64,000 nt of DNA from Gammaproteobacteria bacterium (GTDB lineage: Bacteria > Pseudomonadota > Gammaproteobacteria > Steroidobacterales > GCA-2729495), in assembly GCA_030583605.1 (NCBI GenBank), contig CP129466.1, forward strand, positions 1,991,001-2,055,000. Reading direction: 5' to 3'. Of the stretch, positions 35,878 through 44,645 are shown piece after piece. Under the pieces are notes generated by a model. That model was not told the origin of the DNA. It saw only the letters and a program-made list of their open reading frames with translations, and ran no database searches. Both the position numbers and the translations under genes were made by a program. Numbering within the stretch: position 1 is the first letter of the stretch; every line of letters starts with the position of its first letter.

Positions 35878-38639
35878 CCGGTCATGCGGGATGCATGGGC
35901 ATCGTCGGTTTCCGACGGGGGCGCGCGCGAGCTACCGACGGAGCGTACGGCCACAGCGGTAACCTTGTACTCGGGACATTTTGATTGGGGATCCGCGAGA
36001 TTGCTCGTCAACGCGTTGGCGTGCGTGTCGGGGAAGTGGAAGGAGAGAAACACAGTTCCCCGGCGAATCTCCGCTGCAAATTGCAACGTGACGACGATGC
36101 TGCCGTAACGACTCTCGACCACCACGTCTTCCCCTTCGACAAGACCGTCGGCGTTGGCGTCATCGCGGTGCATCAGCAGCACGTCCTGCGCTACGAGGCC
36201 CAGGTTCGGCGTCCGCCGGGTCATGGTCCCCACGTTATAGTGCTGCAACACCCGGCCCGTGATGAGCAAATAAGGCAACTGCGGCGTGCGCACCTCCGGC
36301 GTAGCGTTGTAGCTGACCGGAAAGAGTCGGCCCCGACCCCGCATGAATCGCTCAGCGTGCACCGTCGCGGTTCCAGCGTGCCCGACCGCCGGGCAGGGCC
36401 ATTGCAGACCTGCTTCCGCGAGACGCTCATAGCGCACACCACCGAACAGTGCTGGCGCAACCTGCGCGATCTCATCCATCACCTGCGACGGATGCTCGTA
36501 ATTCCAGGCCACCCCCAAAGCGCGCCCGAGGTCGCGTGCCACTTCCCAGTCAGGGCGCGCGCTGCCGGGTGGCGGTACAGCGCGCCGCACGCGTTGAATT
36601 CTTCGCTCGCCATTGGTGAAGGTACCGTCCTGCTCGAGCACTCCGGCGGCCGGAAGCACCAGATGGGCATGATGCGCCGTCTCGGACATGAACAGCTCCT
36701 GGACGACCAGAAGTTCGAGGCTGGCGATGGCCTCGCGAACCGCTGCCTCGTTCGGTTCGCTCTGTAGTACATCCTCGCCCTGGATCCACAACCCGTGCAG
36801 CCGCCCGGCGCGCGCTGCCTCCAGCATCTCCGGGATCGTCATGCCCGGAGCCTCCGGCGGCGCATCTCCCCAGATCTCCTTCAACCGATTCCGTACCTCG
36901 GGGTCAGCCAGCGGCTGGTAACCGGTGACGAGATTCGGGGTACTGCCCATGTCGGCGTTACCCTGTACGTTGTTCTGACCGCGTAACGGCAGCATGCCGC
37001 CGCCGCTCGCTCCGATGCTTCCGGTCAGCAGCCCGAGATTCGTCAACGCCAGAACCGAATCGGTCCCCTGAGTCAGCTCGGATAATCCGAGACCGGTGAC
37101 GAACAGCACGGGCCCATGGCCGGCAATCAGCCGGGCGGCCTCGAAGACTTGCTCGAGCGGGACACCGCAGACTGTCGCCGCATCCGGCAGGGAGATCCCG
37201 GCACAGAAGCGGCGCAGGTCATCAAAACCTTCTGTGCGTTCCGTTACGTATTTCTGGTCGTAGAGCGCCTCGTCGAGCGCGATCCGGGCGAGCGCATTGA
37301 ACAGCGCGACGTTCGTTCCCGGCTCGATCTGCAAGTGCAGTGTGGCGTAGTCGGTAAGCTCGATTGCGCGCGGGTCGATCACGACCAGGCGCGCACCACG
37401 GCGCACGGCCTGCTTGATGCGGGCCCCGATGATCGGATGCGCCTCGGTCGGGTTCGCTCCCGCTACAACGATGACCTGAGCCTTCTCGATGTCCTCATAT
37501 GACGCCGATGCCGCGCCGGTGCCCGTCGCAAGAGACAGCGCCAGGGCTGTCGAGGAATGACAGACCCGCGCACAACAGTCCACGTTGTTGGTCCCGAGAA
37601 TCGCCCGAAACACCTTCTGCAGCAGGTAGGCTGCCTCGTTGGTTGAACGGGACGACGTGAGGACCCCAACCGAATCGGCTCCGTGTTCACGCACAATCCC
37701 GGTCAGCCGGGCCGCGGCCCACTCCAGCGCCTCGTGCCAGGAAATCGGCCGAAAGGCCGAACCCTCCCGAAGCAGCGGTTGGGTCAGCCGCTCCGGTGAC
37801 CGCGACCAACCATGTGCATAGCGGCCTTTTGCGCAGAGGTGCCCGCGGTTGACCGGTGACGCAGGCGCTCCCGAGATGCGTACCACGTGAGTCGCGGTGC
37901 TCATCACCTCTACGCCGCAGCCGACACCGCAGTACCCGCACACGGAGCGGGTCAACCTCAGCCCTTCATCGAGCGGTCCGGCGGCGCGATCCCGGTCAAA
38001 AAGCGCACCCGTAGGGCATACCTCCACACAGGCGCCACAACTGACGCAGGGAGAGTTACTGAACTGCTCGTCCGTGCCGAAGATCAGGCGAACCGAACTT
38101 CCCCGCCCTCCTACTGCGAACACGAATTGCCCCTGGAGGTCTTCGCAAATCTGCACGCAGCGCCGGCAGGTAATGCAGGCGCCTGGATCAAACCGCAGGT
38201 AGGGATGCGTCTGTGGCGGAAACTTTTGCGTGATGCCCCGATCCGCAACCGGCGGCGCACTGACGCCGAACTGGTGCAGGAGCGCGTGGAAAACACGGGC
38301 ATCTCGGCCTCCGACGAAAGAATTCGAGGCTTCGGCGGCACCCGGGTTGGCCGCGGCCAGCAGGCGCAGGACGTCGCGACGCAGCCCATCGATACGTGGC
38401 GTGCGGGTCTCCACCACCATGCCATCGCGGACCGGCGCCAGACAGGCTGCAACCGGCTGCGTCTCGCCTTGCACAGCCACCACGCAAAGCCTGCATCCTC
38501 CCTGCGGCGCCATGCCCTGCAGGTGGCAGAGCGTCGGAATCCGCTCGCCGAGATCCGCTGCGCGCGCAGCATCCAGGATCGTGTGGGCGCCATCGGCCAC
38601 CAGGTCCCGGCCGTCGATGCGGATGCGAACCTCAGCCAT
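35874..38639 (-). CDS. fdsA: NAD-type formate dehydrogenase alpha subunit (Mo-bis-MGD)
   Basis: The subunit oxidises formate to CO2 at a molybdenum/tungsten bis-MGD site. In order: an N-terminal 2Fe-2S domain (CHLQGMAPQGGCRLC), an NADH-dehydrogenase G-like His/Cys cluster region, two 4Fe-4S clusters (CITCRRCVQIC and CVSCGACVEVC), the 4Fe-4S of the catalytic domain (CGYCGVGC), the active-site Cys in CCARVCHSS (Cys, not selenocysteine), and a molydopterin-binding C-terminal domain. It has 921 residues. It overlaps the beta gene by 8 bp and nrdJ by 4 bp. No fdsG-, fdsD- or fdhD-like gene is seen in the window. Confidence 0.93.
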   Translation of the reverse strand: MAEVRIRIDGRDLVADGAHTILDAARAADLGERIPTLCHLQGMAPQGGCRLCVVAVQGETQPVAACLAPVRDGMVVETRTPRIDGLRRDVLRLLAAANPGAAEASNSFVGGRDARVFHALLHQFGVSAPPVADRGITQKFPPQTHPYLRFDPGACITCRRCVQICEDLQGQFVFAVGGRGSSVRLIFGTDEQFSNSPCVSCGACVEVCPTGALFDRDRAAGPLDEGLRLTRSVCGYCGVGCGVEVMSTATHVVRISGAPASPVNRGHLCAKGRYAHGWSRSPERLTQPLLREGSAFRPISWHEALEWAAARLTGIVREHGADSVGVLTSSRSTNEAAYLLQKVFRAILGTNNVDCCARVCHSSTALALSLATGTGAASASYEDIEKAQVIVVAGANPTEAHPIIGARIKQAVRRGARLVVIDPRAIELTDYATLHLQIEPGTNVALFNALARIALDEALYDQKYVTERTEGFDDLRRFCAGISLPDAATVCGVPLEQVFEAARLIAGHGPVLFVTGLGLSELTQGTDSVLALTNLGLLTGSIGASGGGMLPLRGQNNVQGNADMGSTPNLVTGYQPLADPEVRNRLKEIWGDAPPEAPGMTIPEMLEAARAGRLHGLWIQGEDVLQSEPNEAAVREAIASLELLVVQELFMSETAHHAHLVLPAAGVLEQDGTFTNGERRIQRVRRAVPPPGSARPDWEVARDLGRALGVAWNYEHPSQVMDEIAQVAPALFGGVRYERLAEAGLQWPCPAVGHAGTATVHAERFMRGRGRLFPVSYNATPEVRTPQLPYLLITGRVLQHYNVGTMTRRTPNLGLVAQDVLLMHRDDANADGLVEGEDVVVESRYGSIVVTLQFAAEIRRGTVFLSFHFPDTHANALTSNLADPQSKCPEYKVTAVAVRSVGSSRAPPSETDDAHASRMTG

Positions 38640-40179
38640 CGGTCTGACCTGTGCACCGGAGCAGCTCGGCGACAGTTACGATTGGCGACGCAATACCGCG
38701 GCCAAAACCGCAAAGACTGGCTGCCTCGACGGTGCGCATGAGGGTCGTCAGCTCATCGAGCAACCGCCCCGCCTGGCAGGGCGACTCGCGCATTCGTCGC
38801 ACCAGCTCCAGTGCCTGGCGTGAACCAAGGCCACAGGGAACACACTTCCCGCACGATTCGGCAGTCATGAACTCTGCCCAGTTCAGCAGCACGTTGTACA
38901 TGTCAGTGCCGGAGGGAATGGCCACCAGGCCGCCGTGGCCGAGCCGTACACCGCGCTCAGCAAGCGCTTCATAGGCAATGACGACGTTCCACTCGGCGGG
39001 CGTCAGGACACTGCCCATTGGTCCGCCGAGGACGATCGCCGCCAGCTTGCCCCCATCGGCTCCACCGCCAGCATGAGTCTCCACGAGATCCTGCAAGTTG
39101 ATCCCAAACTCTGCCTCAACGACGCCTGGGCGTGAAAATCCTCTGTTCAGGCAAAACGCCTTGGTGCCCGGAGAACCGGTGGTGCCGAGCCGGCGGTAGG
39201 CCTCAGCACCTTCACGCACGATCCAGGGGATGTTGACCAGGGTTTCGATGTTGTTCACGACGGTCGGCTTGCCGAATAGCCCCCGATCGGTCGGGTATGG
39301 AGGACGCACGCGAACCTCCCCTCGCCTTCCCTCGATTGCATTCAGCAGTGCTGTCTCTTCTCCGCATACATAGCCACCCTCCCCGCTGACGAGGCGCACA
39401 TCAAACGTAAAGTCGTATCCCAGGATCGACGTCCCGAGCAAGCCTGCTTCCCGCGCCTCGACAATCGCCTGGGCCATGCGCGCCCGGGCGTGCGGATACT
39501 CTCCCCGTATGAATACGACGCCTTCCCGCGCACCGATGGCACGTCCACAGAGAATGAGCCCCTCGAGCACGGCATGCGGGTCATCCTCCAGCAACAGGCG
39601 GTCGATGAAAGTTCCCGGATCGCCCTCGTCGCCGTTGGCGACCACGTAGCGCGTCGCATCATCGGTCCGCGAGCACGCCCGCCATTTGCGTCCGGTCGGG
39701 TAGCCGGCTCCACCGCGCCCCTGCTGCCCGCTGGCTTCAATCACGGTGAGCAACTCCTCAGGCGTCGTTTCATGGAGCGCCTTGCCCAAGGCCTCGTACA
39801 CACCAGCCTGGCGCGCCCGTGCCAACGCCGCGTGACTGCCCTGTATCAGGCGCTCGGTTACGATCGGACGCCGCGCCACCGAGCGCACGCTCACCTCTGG
39901 CGGCGCGGCTGCAGCTTGCGCACCTCGCGCCCAGTCCTTTGCGGCCTGGCCATGGGTAACTTCGCCCCCCGGCAGAAGTACGGCCGGCGAACTGTCGCAA
40001 TGGCCGAGACAGTAGGCAGTCGCCGTGACGCCGTGCTTTCCGGCCAATGCCGCGATCTCCGCCGCGCCACTTAACTCGCAGGACAGCCCGCGGCAGACGC
40101 CGATAGCGCCCCGCAGCCAGTCCCCGTGGCCTGCAAAAAATGACTGGCGGGCTCGGCTCTGAATGGGTCTTGAGGGCAT
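38632..40179 (-). CDS. fdsB: Formate dehydrogenase beta subunit (NuoE/NuoF fusion)
   Basis: This diaphorase subunit passes electrons from the alpha subunit to NAD+. The N-terminal thioredoxin-like part, with VCRGLSC and YCLGHC, binds a NuoE-type 2Fe-2S cluster. The NuoF-like part contains GRGGAGYPTGRKW (NAD/FMN site), GDEGDPGTF, GEYPHARARM and SGEGGYVCGEETAL, and ends with the 4Fe-4S site ESCGKCVPCGLG. Start ATG 40179 has AAAGGA eight bases upstream; ATG 40188 is an alternative. The fusion of E- and F-like domains resembles HoxF. It is the first gene of the fdsB-fdsA-nrdJ run and divergent from the SDR gene. Confidence 0.9.
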   Translation of the reverse strand: MPSRPIQSRARQSFFAGHGDWLRGAIGVCRGLSCELSGAAEIAALAGKHGVTATAYCLGHCDSSPAVLLPGGEVTHGQAAKDWARGAQAAAAPPEVSVRSVARRPIVTERLIQGSHAALARARQAGVYEALGKALHETTPEELLTVIEASGQQGRGGAGYPTGRKWRACSRTDDATRYVVANGDEGDPGTFIDRLLLEDDPHAVLEGLILCGRAIGAREGVVFIRGEYPHARARMAQAIVEAREAGLLGTSILGYDFTFDVRLVSGEGGYVCGEETALLNAIEGRRGEVRVRPPYPTDRGLFGKPTVVNNIETLVNIPWIVREGAEAYRRLGTTGSPGTKAFCLNRGFSRPGVVEAEFGINLQDLVETHAGGGADGGKLAAIVLGGPMGSVLTPAEWNVVIAYEALAERGVRLGHGGLVAIPSGTDMYNVLLNWAEFMTAESCGKCVPCGLGSRQALELVRRMRESPCQAGRLLDELTTLMRTVEAASLCGFGRGIASPIVTVAELLRCTGQTDG

Positions 40180-40442
40180 GCCGGCCATCCTTTCGCCTGA
40201 TGAGCCCGATCTTACCGCGAGCCTGCCGCGCTTGCTGCGGTCGCCTCGAGTGGCCGGCGGCGATCCCGCTGGCCAGTATCCGGTTGGTCGCCGAGCGGCA
40301 CTCAGCCGGGAGTCGCCCTGGCACGCATGGAACCGGCAGGATTGCCATGGCGCGAACTGGTGTGACATGCTGCTGCAGGACACCAACGTGAACCGATTTG
40401 TGGACATCTCCGGCTGGTTGCGCATGCAACCAATCCGCTGAC

Positions 40443-41153
40443 GTGCCTGTAGCACTCGTAACCGGCACCAGTCGTGGCCTGGGGCTGGAATTTGTTCGAC
40501 AGTACGCAGCCGCAGGCTGGGAGGTCCTCGCCTGCTGTCGTGAACCACGTGAAGCGATTGGCCTGCAGGAACTGAGCAGCGGCCGCAATGCAGTCAGCGT
40601 CCATGCCCTGGACATCACCGACCATTCTGCGATCGACGAGCTTGCTGCGCGGACCGCAGGCCGGAACATCGATCTACTGATCAACAACGCCGGCATCATG
40701 GGAGCCTTGCCCTTTCCGGAGAACCTCTATCGGCAACACTTCGGCACCATCGACTACGGTCTCTGGAGTGAGGTCTTTCGGACCAACACCCTTGGCAGCA
40801 TCAAGATGACGGAGTCCTTCCTCCGGCACGTCGCGGCCAGCGAACAGAAGAAAATTGTCACCATTTCGAGCACGACCGGATCCATCACCGAGAGCCGGCG
40901 CGAAGCCCTTGCCTATACGACGAGTAAAACGGCTCTGAACAAGGCGATGACGGTGATTGCAGAGCGGGTCAGGCCGGAAGGCGTAATCATTGCGTTGCTC
41001 TGTCCAGGCTATGTGAAAACACGCATGAATGTCGGTGGCGCGACGGTCGACATCGCCGAGAGCGTAACGGGCATGCGTTCGATCATCGACGGGCTGACAT
41101 TGGCTGACTCAGGCACCTTTCGCCGCTACAACGGGGAAAACATTGCGTGGTAA
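40443..41153 (+). CDS. Short-chain dehydrogenase/reductase
   Basis: A classical SDR with the NAD(P)-binding motif VTGTSRGLGLEF at the start, INNAGIMG, catalytic Ser in ISSTTGS and the YTTSK (Y-x3-K) pair. The C-terminal loop CPGYVKTRMNVGGA is typical of SDRs related to sniffer/csgA. Start placed at GTG 40443 (VPVALVTG), since the frame is open upstream without similarity. Substrate unknown. It is divergent from fdsB; the 260 bp between them probably hold promoters for both, but I cannot define them. Confidence 0.85.
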   Translation: MPVALVTGTSRGLGLEFVRQYAAAGWEVLACCREPREAIGLQELSSGRNAVSVHALDITDHSAIDELAARTAGRNIDLLINNAGIMGALPFPENLYRQHFGTIDYGLWSEVFRTNTLGSIKMTESFLRHVAASEQKKIVTISSTTGSITESRREALAYTTSKTALNKAMTVIAERVRPEGVIIALLCPGYVKTRMNVGGATVDIAESVTGMRSIIDGLTLADSGTFRRYNGENIAW

Positions 41154-41333
41154 GCCGGCGTCCGGGTTGCCCGCCCCACAGGCTACAGGCTCCATCGGAC
41201 ATGGGGGCGTACTGGCGATTCGCCTGCCCTGCGGTCAGACAGATCGGCTGTTGTGCTGATGCTGATGCCAGACCATTAGAATCCCTGCCAAAGCGCCCGC
41301 CCGCGATTGCTCGCCGGCAACGGAGAACAGCGA

Positions 41334-42755
41334 ATGACCGATTTGCGGTCTCTCACGAACACCCTCGAAGATCGCGGCGACCTCGTCCGGATCAGCCGCC
41401 AGGTTGATCCCAGGTACGAGATGCCTGCGGTCATGGCGAAGCTCGAGGCTGCGGGCAAGGCATTTCTCTTTGAACATGTTCGCGGCAGCCCGTTTCCCGT
41501 GGCCGGCGGGTTTTTTAATCGCTTCGAGCGTGTCGCCCTCGGCCTGGGGGTGGACACCGGGGGTGTCTCTTTCACCCATGATCACCTCGACGGGCTGATT
41601 GAAAGCGCCAAGACCGCTCCGGTACCGTTCCAGCGCGTCGCGGGCGGCCCCGCGGCCGAAATCGTGCACTTGGGCAACGACATCAATCTGCTCGAGCTGC
41701 CGGTTCCACATTTCTTCGAGCATGACAGCGGGCCATTCATCACGGCTGCCGTTGGAATTGCCCGGCACCCGGGCACCGGCGTGCTCAACGCGGGCTTCTA
41801 CCGGGCCCTGATTCTGGATCGCGACACCTGTGTCATAAACGCGAGTTCGTTGTCGGACTTGCGCCGGTTCTACGAGCACGCTGACCAGCATGGCGTGGAA
41901 ATGCCAATCGCCCTGGCGATCGGGGTAGAGCCGGCCGTGATGGCCAGTGCGGCCTGCAAACTCCCGCCGACCGTTTCAGAGTTCGATGTGGCCGGCGGCC
42001 TCAAGGGTCGGCCAGTCGAATTGATGCCGGCCCGAACCAGCGATCTGCTGGTACCAGCTGCGGCAGAAATCATTATCGAAGGCAAGGTCGACTTCTCCCG
42101 GCGGGTTGAAAACGTGATGGGTGAGTATGCCGGCCAGTACGGCCCGGAGATCGCACCTGTCACAAAGGTCACGGCGATAACGCACCGGCGAGATCCGGTG
42201 TTCTACTCGATCATGGCGGGTCGGAGTCCCGAGCACAATAATATCGGTGCAATTGCTGTGTACGGAATCAGGCGTGATATCGCCACTCGCCTGCAGCAAC
42301 TCTCGCCGGCAATCAAACGCGTAAACGTATTCACTGACGCTCGCCTCGGGCCAATGGTTCATATCGCCATTGCCATGGACAAGACCACGGACGACGAACC
42401 GAGAGAACTGATCCACAAGGCGTTCGGCCTTTCGGGGAGCATTTTCCCGCTCAGTCGCATCGCCCGCCGCATTGTCGTGGTCGACACCGACGTAGACACG
42501 GACAGTCTCGAAGACATCGAATGGGCAATCTGGACCCGCGTGGCCGAGGCGGAGAAGGTCATCGTCATCCCAAACGTGGAGAGCTGGGAGCTCGATCGCG
42601 CGTCAGTTGCCGGCCGTGGTTCAATGCGTATCGGCATTGACGCCACCATGGACGCAAAGCTCCGGACGACACTCGCAAGGCCGATCATCCCCGGGGCCGA
42701 CCAGATCGATCTCGCCTCTTATATCAACGCGCCAGGCGTGCCGCGGATGGACTGA
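41334..42755 (+). CDS. UbiD-family prenylated-FMN-dependent decarboxylase
   Basis: UbiD enzymes (de)carboxylate aromatic or alpha,beta-unsaturated acids with prenyl-FMN. The 473-residue protein begins MTDLRSLTNTLEDRGDLVRI and includes NAGFYRALILDRDT, the catalytic Glu region VENVMGEYAGQYGPE and HNNIGAIAVYGIRRDI. GGAGAACAG precedes the ATG. It differs enough from housekeeping UbiD that the substrate is probably not the ubiquinone precursor. UbiX, which makes the cofactor, is not in the window. The nitrilase-like gene starts 20 bp downstream, so the two are likely cotranscribed. Confidence 0.9.
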   Translation: MTDLRSLTNTLEDRGDLVRISRQVDPRYEMPAVMAKLEAAGKAFLFEHVRGSPFPVAGGFFNRFERVALGLGVDTGGVSFTHDHLDGLIESAKTAPVPFQRVAGGPAAEIVHLGNDINLLELPVPHFFEHDSGPFITAAVGIARHPGTGVLNAGFYRALILDRDTCVINASSLSDLRRFYEHADQHGVEMPIALAIGVEPAVMASAACKLPPTVSEFDVAGGLKGRPVELMPARTSDLLVPAAAEIIIEGKVDFSRRVENVMGEYAGQYGPEIAPVTKVTAITHRRDPVFYSIMAGRSPEHNNIGAIAVYGIRRDIATRLQQLSPAIKRVNVFTDARLGPMVHIAIAMDKTTDDEPRELIHKAFGLSGSIFPLSRIARRIVVVDTDVDTDSLEDIEWAIWTRVAEAEKVIVIPNVESWELDRASVAGRGSMRIGIDATMDAKLRTTLARPIIPGADQIDLASYINAPGVPRMD

Positions 42756-42775
42756 ACCAGTCATAAGGTGATGCG

Positions 42776-43825
42776 ATGATCGACCCCTATATTGCCGTAG
42801 CGCTTCAGACCACCGTCCGGCATGTCACCCGTCGCACGGAGGTCGAGCGCAATCTTGTTCATATCGGCAATATGCTGGATCTCGCCTGCCATATCTGCTC
42901 GCTGGAACTTCCTGTACGTCTCATTGCCCTGAGCGAGGGGTGCATTCAGGGCTTCGCTGACGAGATCCTGCAACTGTCGTCCGATGAGTACTGCGCGACG
43001 ATGGCAGCCGACATTCCCGGCTGGGAAACGGAGCGCCTCGGCGAGAAGGCGAAACAGCATGGGGTCTTCATCATGGGGCAGATGAAGGAGAAGCTCTCCC
43101 AGTATCCCGGTCGTTTTTTCAACACGACGTTTCTGCTCGATCCGCAAGGCCGGGTCATCTACAAGCACCGCAAGAACGTCGTTCTGTTCGTGGAACATTC
43201 AAGCACGCCTCACGATGTGTTCGACCAATGGGTCGGAGAACACGGGGATTCGCCGGAAGCGTTTTTTCCTGTCGCCCGCACCGACATCGGCAACATCGCC
43301 GGCAGCGTCGGAGTCGAGGGCTGCTTCCCCGAAAGTTATCGCGGTTTTGCGCTCAATGGTGCAGAAATTCTTTACCGCGCCTCGCTCCCGGAGCCGTGGG
43401 TATCGCGTGACATCTGGGAGATCCAGAACCGCGCCCGCGCTGCCGATAACACTGCCTACCTGATTGCACCCAACTGTGGTGCGCTAATCATGCCCGGCGA
43501 CCCGCCGACAGTGATCGGCGGCGCGCTTGGTGGCAAATCCATGATCGTCGGTTACAAGGGCGAGATCCTTGGCCAGAGCACCGTCGTGGACGATTGCTAC
43601 GTCGCATCCGAGATCAATATCGACGCACTCCGTTACTATCGGGAGAACGCCCGTTTCCAGAACTGGCTGCCGTATCTTCGCGCCGAGATCTATCGGAAGC
43701 TCTATGATCAGCCGATCTGGCCGAAGAATCTTTCGCCGCTGGATGATGCCGGAGCCGCCCGCGTCCTCGCCGAGTCCGTCGCCCGGCTGCAGGCCAGAGG
43801 CATCCTTACCAAGCGAATACCATGA
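42776..43825 (+). CDS. Nitrilase-superfamily protein lacking the catalytic cysteine
   Basis: The 349-residue protein has the carbon-nitrogen hydrolase fold with the Glu (SEG, E54) and Lys (YKHRK, K133) of the Glu-Lys-Cys triad. At the Cys position the sequence is IGNIAGSVGVEGCFPE, with Gly179 where the neighbouring paralogue has ICAEGSFPE. A Cys occurs four residues later (C183). It may be a pseudoenzyme or use a shifted nucleophile. It follows the UbiD gene closely, hinting at a joint pathway. Aliphatic amidase- or nitrilase-like chemistry is the family norm but is not assured here. Confidence 0.8.
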   Translation: MIDPYIAVALQTTVRHVTRRTEVERNLVHIGNMLDLACHICSLELPVRLIALSEGCIQGFADEILQLSSDEYCATMAADIPGWETERLGEKAKQHGVFIMGQMKEKLSQYPGRFFNTTFLLDPQGRVIYKHRKNVVLFVEHSSTPHDVFDQWVGEHGDSPEAFFPVARTDIGNIAGSVGVEGCFPESYRGFALNGAEILYRASLPEPWVSRDIWEIQNRARAADNTAYLIAPNCGALIMPGDPPTVIGGALGGKSMIVGYKGEILGQSTVVDDCYVASEINIDALRYYRENARFQNWLPYLRAEIYRKLYDQPIWPKNLSPLDDAGAARVLAESVARLQARGILTKRIP

Positions 43826-44005
43826 ATACGTAACGCAGTGCATCCCCCGGGCAGCACGAACGGCGCGAGGATGTCTTGCGCCGATTGGCTGCGACTGCGC
43901 CGCTTCGGTTTCTACGGATTGTTGCTGCCTTCCTCCGACAGCGACCCTCGACCCGGGGGTAAGCCTGGAACATCTCCGCCTGCAAGTCAGAGACTATTCT
44001 CAGCC

Positions 44006-44629
44006 ATGAACGATCAAAGCCGCAAAGTATTCGAGCGAATCTACGGTTCTGCAGCGACGCCGAAGGAACTTCCATGGCATCGCGATGAGCCACCACCCTT
44101 GTTGGTCAAAGCGCTGGCCGCGCGGCAAGGAGCCGGCAATGCGCTCGATATTGGCTGCGGCGCGGGAACGTACTCCATGTACATGGCGCGACGTGGTTAC
44201 AAGGTGACCGGAATCGATTTCATGCCGCAGGCCGTCGAGATGCTCCGGAAACAGGCCGCAGCGGCCAGTCTGGATGTAACGGCAATCCAGGGTGACATCA
44301 CAACCTGGGAGACGCCTGAGCACTTTGACGTCGTACTCGATGTAGGCTGCCTGCACAGCATTGGCCAACCTCGTCACGCCGTCTACAAAAAACAGCTGCT
44401 GCGATGGCTGGTGCCCGGTGGCGATTTCGTTCTTACGCACCTGGGTCGCCGGGGCTGGTGGGACCGGTGGCCAGTCGGGCCAAATCGCATTGGCCACGAC
44501 ACCATCGCCGCACTCTTTCAGCCGGATCTGAAACTGAAGGCGTACGAGCCCGAACTACTGACGGGCATGCCGATGTTCATGGGCCGGAGTGCGCTGGTCG
44601 GTCGCTATTGGTTCCAGAGAGTGAACTGA
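44006..44629 (+). CDS. Class I SAM-dependent methyltransferase
   Basis: The 207-residue protein shows motif I ALDIGCGAGTYSMYM, motif II VTGIDFMPQAVEM, the QGDITTW strand and the post-motif LLRWLVPGGDFVLTH, the Methyltransf_25/11 pattern. It begins MNDQSRKVFERIYGSAATPKELPWHRDEPP, resembling small thiopurine- or tellurite-type methyltransferases in which DEPP-like leader residues recur. The substrate is unknown. The ATG at 44006 fits the family start; the 180 bp before it hold no other gene. It converges with the second nitrilase gene. Confidence 0.85.
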   Translation: MNDQSRKVFERIYGSAATPKELPWHRDEPPPLLVKALAARQGAGNALDIGCGAGTYSMYMARRGYKVTGIDFMPQAVEMLRKQAAAASLDVTAIQGDITTWETPEHFDVVLDVGCLHSIGQPRHAVYKKQLLRWLVPGGDFVLTHLGRRGWWDRWPVGPNRIGHDTIAALFQPDLKLKAYEPELLTGMPMFMGRSALVGRYWFQRVN

Positions 44630-44645
44630 TCCGGCGCGTAAGGCC

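Noticed and set aside
37540..37620. Selenocysteine in the formate dehydrogenase
   Set aside because: The active-site codon reads Cys in CCARVCHSS; there is no in-frame TGA or need for SECIS.
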